From Sesbania bispinosa (Eukaryota > Streptophyta > Magnoliopsida > Fabales > Fabaceae), in contig QLOH01000411.1 of the NCBI GenBank assembly GCA_026901365.1, positions 186,001-250,000 of the forward strand: DNA of 64,000 bases, given 5' to 3'. Shown here piece by piece: positions 57,753 through 64,000 of the stretch. A program made the position numbers and the translations under genes. Position 1 is the stretch's first letter, and each line of letters starts with the position of its first letter. The notes below the pieces were generated by a model that was given only the letters and a program-made list of their open reading frames with translations, did not search any database and was not told the DNA's origin.

Positions 57753-58943
57753 TGGGTAAAGCAGGTTCCAGCTAAGCCAAGGGGCCAAACAAAATGGCAA
57801 CCTGTGGCACAGCAAGCAGGAGCTTCCCACACCTCAAAAGGAAAAGAGATAATGGTCAAGCCATCTAAGGAGGTTCGACCACCCCGTGAGAGTTGGTATC
57901 ATTTCATCCAATACTATAAGGCTAAAGGTTCGATGACAAGAACTCAGTGGCGTAGGGCCCAAAGACTATATAGGGCAAGAATGGAGCAGATAGAGGCTGA
58001 ATGCGCCAAGACGCCCCAGAAACTTAAGAGAAGATTTGAAGCCTCATCATCAAAGGCTCAACATGATTTGCGCGAGCAAATTAATGCCGCAAAGGTAAAA
58101 GATATGGAAGAGGATGATCTTCTCACTGAAGAGTTCGAATCGGGATTCCCTGATTCGATTCAAGAAATTTGTGGAATCGTTTCGATCTTACCAGCTGAAT
58201 TTGCCCAGCAGGTGAAAAGATTGGAGAATGAAGAAGACATCGAGGACGATAGCCTCCACACTTCTGTCATGTTAAACCAAACATATGAGGAGACCAATAA
58301 AGAAGTGATCAGCATAACAAAACCTGCCCCAGGAGATATGGCTCATATGAAGCCATTATACATCAAAGCAATGGTCGAAGGGAGCCCTATCAATAGGGTA
58401 ATTATTGATGGAGGAGCAGCCATCAACCTCTTACCAAAGACAACCTTCGACAAATTGGGTAAGACCAATAAAGACCTTCTCCCGCATAACATTGTAATTA
58501 CTGATTTTGCAGGTAAATCATCAGGTTCAGAAGGTATAGTGGCATTGGACTTGATGGTGGGTGGCCAGATGAGAACCACTATTTTTGTGGTGATTCAAAC
58601 AAAGGCCAGTTTTAATATGCTGTTAGGAAGAGAATGGATACATGGCATAGGGGCTGTTCCATCTACTGTTCATAAAAAATTGTTCTTATGGGATCAACAA
58701 GGGAATCCTATTGTGGTCGAAGCAAACCAAACAGTTTATACTGTGGAGCAGGGATTGGTAGAGGTGGACTTCGACAAGAACTTGGCTCATATTAGTCCTT
58801 ATGAGCTTGATTCAAAATCAGCCATTCACTCAGCCAAAGTGCCTCATTCAGTGAGGTTACATCCTATTAAAGGATTTACATTGAAGAGGGAGGTCGACAT
58901 TGATACGACCTTAGAAATATTGGGTGATTCATGGAAAGCCTAG
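57753..58943 (+). pseudogene. Protease region of the second Tat-type element
   Basis: This frame is the direct continuation of gag past one TAA. After a basic linker with WRRAQRLYRARMEQIEAE, the retropepsin domain appears at about 58350-58700: MKPLYIKAMVEGSPINRVII, DGGAAINLLP (active site in the DGGA form usual for this group), NMLLGREWIHGIGAVPST. The frame ends at 58943, and the next 300 bases hold the start of the RT linker in shifted frames. Confidence 0.8.
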
Positions 58944-58986
58944 AAATATTTATCAAGAAAGTAGTGGCCTATGTGTCCGAATCTAA

Positions 58987-61277
58987 ATGCGAAGTCCTTC
59001 GAATATAATGAAAGAAACAACAAAGGGAAGTGAGGATCATCACAAACAGATGCAAGCTCGAGAAGGGGATCCAGTTCGACTGGATTGCATATATGATGAA
59101 GAGACTCTAGATGTCAAATACGGCCATGAGAAAGTTCCCAGGATTGAAGCACAAGATCAACTCGAAGAAGTGAATCTGGGAAGGCCGAAAATCAAAGACC
59201 AACCTTCATCAGTACTAAAGTAGATCCAGAAATCAAGCCACAGTTGATCGAAATTCTGAAGCAATACAAAGATTGTTTTGCTTGGGATTACGAAGAAATG
59301 CTAGGACTGGATCGTGCCTTGGTCGAGCACAGTTTACCAACATTACCTGAGATGAAACCAGTGAAGCAGCCTACTCGAAGGTTCGCACCAGAAGTGGTTT
59401 CAAAGATCAAAGAGGAGATCGAAAGACTCCTTAAAGCCAAGTTCATAAGGACAACCAGGTATGTAAATTGGCTCTCTAATATTGTGCCAGTCGTTAAGAA
59501 AAAAGGCAAGTTGAGGGTTGTATCGATTTCAGAAATCTTAACGAGGCAACACCCAAGGATGAATATCCAATGCCTATAGCTGACATGTTAATCGATTCAG
59601 CAGCAGGAAATGAAATATTGAGCCTGCTCGATGGCTATTCTAGTTATAACGAGATTTTTATTGCAGAAGAAGATATTTCCAAAACTGCATTCCGTTGCCC
59701 TGGGGCATTGGGTACCTTCGAATGGGTAATGATGCCTTTCGGATTAAAAAATGTTGGGGCCACGTATCAAGGGGCCATGAACCTGATATTTCATGATTTT
59801 ATTGGTGAATTTATGCAGGTTTATATAGATGATGTAGTGGTCAAGTCAAAGACCAAAGCTCAACATTTGGAACACCTAAGATGTTCATTCGAGAGGATGA
59901 GGCTGCATGGTTTGAAGATGAATCCTTTGAAATGCGCCTTTGGGGTCTCTGCAGGAAACTTCTTGGGTTTCTTAGTTTAGCAACAAGGGATCGAAGTTGA
60001 TACGAACAAAACTCAAGCAATCATTAACACGAGACCCCCAACGAATAAAAAACAGTTGCAGAGTTTGTTGGGGAGGATAAATTACCTAAGGAGGTTCATT
60101 TCGAACCTGTCAAGAAAGACAAAGATTTTTTCTCCTTTAGTCAAGTTAAAGAAAGGGGAAGAATTCGAATGGAAGGAGGAGCACCAAGGGGCGTTCGATT
60201 CAATTAAAGAATACCTAGCCAAACCTCCAGTGATGACTCCCCCAGTTCGAGGAAGACCACTTCGACTATACATTTCTGCATTTTATGAGACCTCGGGTAG
60301 TATGTTAGCCCAAAAGGATGATTGTGGCTTCGAAAGAGTAGTTTATTATTTAAGTAGAAGCCTTAGTGATGTAGAGAAAAGGTATTCACCTTTAGAGAAG
60401 TTATGTTTATGCCTTTACTTTTCATGTATGAAACTTAAATACTATCTGAAACCTGCAGAGGTTTTTGTAAGTTCACATTTCTATGTAATCAAGTACATGT
60501 TAATCAAGCCAATACTTCATGGAAGAGTTGGGAAATGGGCATTGGCTTTAAAAGAATTCTCTTTAAAGTATTTACCTTTAAAAGTTGTAAAAGGGCAAGC
60601 CCTTGCTGATTTCTTAGCTGAACTCCCTACGGTTAAAATCGAAGAAGTTAACTTCTTAGGAATCAAGCCTTGGAAGTTATTCTTCGACGGTTCTAAACAT
60701 CTTAAAGGAAGCGGCATTGGCATGCTGATAGTATCCCCTAAAGAGGTGATAACCAAAGTAATGTTTAGGATCAATGGGGACTGCTCGAACAACGAAAGCG
60801 AGTACGAAGCATTGATTGCAGAGCTCGAACTGTTGTTAAGCCTCGAAGTGTCCCATGTCCACGTAATAGGGGACTCTCAATTGGTTATAAATCAATTGAA
60901 AGGGATTTACAAATGTTCTAGCTCGAAGTTGGCAAAGTATTTTGCCAGAGCTAAGGGTTTGTTAAACCATTTCGAAGAAGTAATCCTGGAACACGTGCCT
61001 CGAATCCAGAATAAAGTGGCTAACGAATTAGCCCAAATTGCTTCTGGTTACAAAGTTAAACCAGAATTCTTCGAAAACTTAATCGAAACCAAAACTCCAT
61101 TAACAAAAGAGGAGAGAGTGGTTTGGAATTTAGATGCGCTTACTCCCTCAGATTGGAGAAAGCCCCTAGTGGATTATTTAAGGGACCCATCACAACCGGT
61201 CGAAAGAAAGGTCAAACTTAGGGCCCTGGATTACACTATTCTGGGAGATGAGTTGTACAAGAAATCAAGTGGGGGGG
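58987..61277 (+). pseudogene. RT, RNase H and archaeal-type RNase H of the second Tat-type element
   Basis: RT begins near 59220 (LIEILKQYKDCFAWDYEEM), with WLSNIVPVVKKKGKLRV before a one-base frameshift at about 59518. It continues in the 59570 frame: LLDGYSSYNEIFIAEED, MPFGLKNVGATYQGAMN and the active site YIDD (about 59824). One TAG (59978-59980) separates RT from RNase H (LRLYISAFYETSGSMLAQ). The second RNase H follows with KLFFDGSKHLKGSGIGM, NNESEYEALIAELELL and GDSQLVINQLKG, keeping its acidic residues. A one-base expansion in the G run at about 61270 breaks the link to integrase. Only a few lesions exist. Confidence 0.86.
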
Positions 61278-62423
61278 AACTTGCTCAGATGTTTGGGGGA
61301 AGTGGAAGCATATCTGGCTCTGGGAGAAGTACATGAAGGCATATGTGGAGCTCACCAAGCAGGGGAGAAAATGAAGTGGATGTTGCTGAGGTATTGTAAT
61401 TTTTTGCCATCTATGCTGAAAGATTGTCACGACTTTGCGAAAGGATGTGAAGAATGTCAAAAGCATGGCAACTTACATCATGCTCCTGCAGCAGAACTCC
61501 ACTTCTTAATCAAGCATTGGCCATTTCGAGGTTGGGCCCTCGACCTAATAGGTATGATTCATCCTCCCTCTTCGAAAGGGCACAAATTCATTTTAGTAGA
61601 GGTAGATTACTTCACTAAGTGGGTCGAAGTTGTTCCTCTAAAAGATGTGGGCCAAAAAGAGGTAATAGACTTTATAGAAGAATACATAGTCTATAGGTTT
61701 GGTATTCCTGAAACCATAACCACAGATCAAGGGACCATGTTTATAGGGAAGAAAGTAGCCCAATATGCTGAGTCCAGAAAAAATAAACTTCTTACTTCTA
61801 CACCTTACTATGCACAAGCAAATGGTCAGGTCGAGGCCACTAATAAGATTTTAATAGGTTTGATTAAGAAGCACATAGGGCATAAACCCAGAAATTGGCA
61901 TGAAACACTTAGCCAAGTATTATGGGCATATCGAAACTCCCCAAGAGATGCCACTATGGCTTCCCCATATAAGTTGGTGTATGGGCATAAGGTTGTCTTG
62001 CCTTTGGAGGTTAGTCTTGAGTCTCTTCGAATCCAGAGGCAACACGAATTGCCTACTCAAGATTATTTGAGCCTAATGTTTGATCAATTGGATACGCTTG
62101 ACGAAGAAAGATTAGTTGCATTAGAAAATATAGTCAAGCAAAAGGAAAGAGTAGCTCGTTTTTATAATCGAAGAGTCAGTAGTAAGAACTTCCAAGAAGG
62201 TGATTTGGTTTGGAAAGTGCAGTTACCTTTAGGGAAGAAGTCACCAAGATTCGGTAAGTGGACCCCTGTTTGGGAGGGACCATTCGAAGTAGAAAAGGTG
62301 TTATCAAACAACGCCTATACTATTTGGGGCGTTACTTCGAGTTGTGTGATTCGAGCCATAAATGGCAAACATTTAAAGAAATATAAACCAATCATGCATG
62401 AAGTGAAAATTCGTCCTGAATAA
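61248..62423 (+). CDS. Integrase of the second Tat-type element, intact frame
   Basis: The frame is open to a TAA at 62421-62423. It contains the HHCC zinc region (HEGICGAHQAGEK ... CHDFAKGCEECQKHG), the catalytic core with Asp in WALDLIGM (about 61535), Asp in TTDQGTMF (about 61722) and Glu in NGQVEATNK (about 61830), and a C-terminal domain with FQEGDLVWKV and WEGPFEVEKVLSNNAYTI. The listed start is simply the first ATG of this frame; the true N-terminus comes from the upstream pol frame across the G-run frameshift. All catalytic residues are present. Confidence 0.86.
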   Translation: MSCTRNQVGGNLLRCLGEVEAYLALGEVHEGICGAHQAGEKMKWMLLRYCNFLPSMLKDCHDFAKGCEECQKHGNLHHAPAAELHFLIKHWPFRGWALDLIGMIHPPSSKGHKFILVEVDYFTKWVEVVPLKDVGQKEVIDFIEEYIVYRFGIPETITTDQGTMFIGKKVAQYAESRKNKLLTSTPYYAQANGQVEATNKILIGLIKKHIGHKPRNWHETLSQVLWAYRNSPRDATMASPYKLVYGHKVVLPLEVSLESLRIQRQHELPTQDYLSLMFDQLDTLDEERLVALENIVKQKERVARFYNRRVSSKNFQEGDLVWKVQLPLGKKSPRFGKWTPVWEGPFEVEKVLSNNAYTIWGVTSSCVIRAINGKHLKKYKPIMHEVKIRPE

Positions 62424-62507
62424 ATAACGGAGTCTGGGCCAAACGTTACCAATACAAATTAATCAAAATTAAAAGAGGTGCTCTAAAGAAAACAAAGAAA
62501 GTGCCTT

Positions 62508-63950
62508 AAAACAAATTCTTGGTCTTGAAGTTGAGGTATTCCTTCTTAGCCTTTTCAAGAGTGGCTTCGAGGGTGGCATGGTCATTCTGCGTTATCTTCA
62601 AATTTCAATAACAAATAAGTAGTTCGCCAGAATCAACCTTGGCCACTTTCTTTAGGTCTTCCTGACGCTTTCGACCTTGTTCAACAGTCGCAGAAAGAAT
62701 GTCTCTTTTTTTAACCTTTGTGACCACTTTCCTCTGCAACTCTTCGATCTCCAAGTCCAGAACCCCAAGTTGTTCAGTACCTTGCCCCAAAGTTGTTTAA
62801 CACGCTTCGAATTGGGTTTTGTGTTCTATCAATTTGTTCTTCAGAGTGACCTCTTGATTGATAATCTCATCCTGTTTGGTTTCGTTGGCATGAAGTTGGT
62901 TAATAGTTTCAGTAACAGTGTCATACCAGGCATAAAATGCTCCAACAGCTTCATCCAACTCAACGGGCATATCTTTAGAAGTGGCTTTCAATTCAGTCAG
63001 AACCTCTCTGATTTCCTTGTCAAGTTCATCATTTAGGACTTCGATAAGGTCTTGAGAGAAAGCCAGATGACGAAGTTTACTTATCAACCCCTGAACTCGA
63101 TGATGGGTGCTAGACTCAGAAGTTTTAGTACTGCGGCTTGCTAAAGCAGCAGGGAGTGACCCTGCCAACAACTTGTTAATAATGAAGAATGGGTCATCTT
63201 CGAGCCGTTTACTGAGAGTCTCAAGATCGACCTCTGGGGCAGAAACCTTGGTAGGAGAAGGAACTTGTAGTTCTTGCTGGATTGAAGTCGAAGCAGAAGC
63301 ATTGGTTCGAATTTCAGTCTCTTTTGAAACCTGAGGTTCTTGCTGTTTTGGGCTCGAGGCAAGAGCTTCCTGTGGGATCTCAGTTTCCTTCAGAGTGGTT
63401 TATACAGAGGTACCAACAGGAGGCATTTGATCAAGGCCCTCATCAACATTTTCATGGGCAGTAAAAGACGAGGTCGAAGGTACCTCACTTTGAGGATTCT
63501 GATCACCTTCTTGCTCTTGAGTTTTCGCCATGGTCGAACCATCATCTTGTTGGCGTTCTTGAGTAATTTGAAGTTGAGAAGATTCAGCAACCTTGGGGTT
63601 AAGACCACCTTCAGTGTTTTTGCCTGCAAGGGCAATTTTCTCAGGTTCTTTCTCAGAGGTGGTCGCCTCAGGCTGCACCATTGCCTTTCCCTTCGCCGAA
63701 GCAGCTTTGACTATCTTGGTGATGGTCACATCATTGTCATCAGTGGAGTCATCAGAAGTTCTTCTTCGTGTTCTTGCTCAGAATCTTCAGCATGACCCCC
63801 TTCTTCTTCTTCCTCCTCCTCCTCTTCTTGAGTATGACCTTCAGAATGGTCAGGAGAAGTGACTTCCTAATCCTCATTGGTGGTTTGACCCCCTGCAGTC
63901 TCCAATCCTAGAATCCAGTTTGACCCAGGATATTGCATAGCAAGAGGAAG
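62508..63950 (-). pseudogene. Antisense accessory ORF of the second Tat-type element (coiled coil)
   Basis: On the minus strand one frame runs from 63729 to about 62510 with only three stops: TAA at 63400-63402, TAA at 62797-62799 and TGA at 62605-62607. Upstream, in a shifted frame, is an acidic Glu-rich stretch (63770-63850). The product has a Ser/Gln/Glu-rich first part (SASTSIQQELQVPSPTKVSA), then a globular-looking segment (LEDDPFFIINKLLAGSLPAA), then long heptad-like helices (ELDKEIREVLTELKATSKDM; IEELQRKVVTKVKKRDIL), hence a coiled coil. It ends 84 bases from the integrase stop, tail-to-tail. Its start lies near or beyond the window edge. The function is unknown. Confidence 0.62.
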
Positions 63951-64000
63951 TTAATTTAAAAAGGTATATATACTGGAAGAACTAGAACCTGTAGAGCTTC

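Larger units (their letters stand above)
53990..64000 (+). mobile_element. Second Tat-type Gypsy element, plus strand, running off the window
   Basis: The parts are an LTR ending at 55504, a primer site, gag, protease, RT, RNase H, archaeal-type RNase H and integrase (to 62423), then an antisense ORF. The 3' LTR is beyond the window, so the left LTR border cannot be fixed; 53990 is an arbitrary lower limit. Dual RNase H and the antisense ORF place it in the Tat lineage. Sequence differs clearly from the large Tat element (other primer site, CGAA-rich coding style), so it is another family. Confidence 0.8.

Noticed and set aside
61248..61336. Overlapping separate genes at the pol/integrase boundary
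   Set aside because: The overlap arises from a one-base change in a G run; the two frames are halves of one pol gene.
62677..63036. Plus-strand 119-codon ORF after integrase
   Set aside because: It is the complement of the longer, charged coiled-coil frame on the minus strand, which looks far more protein-like.

Overview
The window reads as plant nuclear DNA from a retrotransposon-rich intergenic block. It is most likely from a eudicot, and I favour a legume. The reasons are Tat-, Athila- and SIRE-type LTR elements, tRNA-type primer sites, TATAAATA promoters and, as a weaker hint from memory, clustered AATCGATTAC motifs like those in legume Copia LTRs. I find no convincing host gene, tRNA, rRNA or CRISPR array. 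Almost every coding stretch is a retroelement gene, and most are broken by stops, frameshifts or insertions.

Layout. 1-2594 is AT-rich DNA with no recognisable gene. 2600-45442 is one Ty3/Gypsy Tat-lineage element on the minus strand, bounded by the 5-bp duplication CAATT and swollen to about 43 kb by nested insertions. Its own parts are the 3' LTR (2600-2962), a plus-strand antisense accessory ORF with its own promoter (about 3073-7090), integrase, dual RNase H, RT and protease (29097-34260), gag (34261-35157 and 44410-45049) and the 5' LTR (45085-45442). The insertions are: a probable solo LTR in the antisense ORF (about 4502-5798); SIRE-like Copia element A (7106-29096); a solo Athila-type LTR in the RNase H gene (30291-31942, duplication ACCTC); and a non-autonomous Athila-type element in gag (35158-44409, duplication GTAAG).

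SIRE A has insertions of its own. A non-autonomous Gypsy element (7401-14058, duplication CTCAG) sits in its 5' LTR and itself carries a Copia-type solo LTR (7983-9264). A second SIRE-like element, B (about 20571-26493), sits in its env-like gene and carries a hAT-type DNA element (23659-25375, duplication AGTCAAAC). This gives up to four levels of nesting.

Right of the Tat element lie a minus-strand solo LTR (45710-47388), a nearly complete minus-strand Copia element with short LTRs (48413-52907, duplication ATTGA), an AT-rich spacer with a possible SINE relic, and a second Tat-type Gypsy element (LTR ending at 55504, gag to integrase 55544-62423). This last element also has an antisense ORF, tail-to-tail with integrase, and runs off the window.

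How the parts relate. Gag, protease, RT/RNase H and integrase belong to the copy-and-paste cycle of each element. The less usual genes are the two antisense accessory ORFs of the Tat elements, the env-like ORFs of SIRE A and the Athila-type element (which appear to share a domain), and an unidentified 259-codon ORF in the protease-only Gypsy element. These are the best candidates for poorly described biology. Motifs, borders and lesions were read by eye. Family assignments rest on motif recognition, not on database searches.
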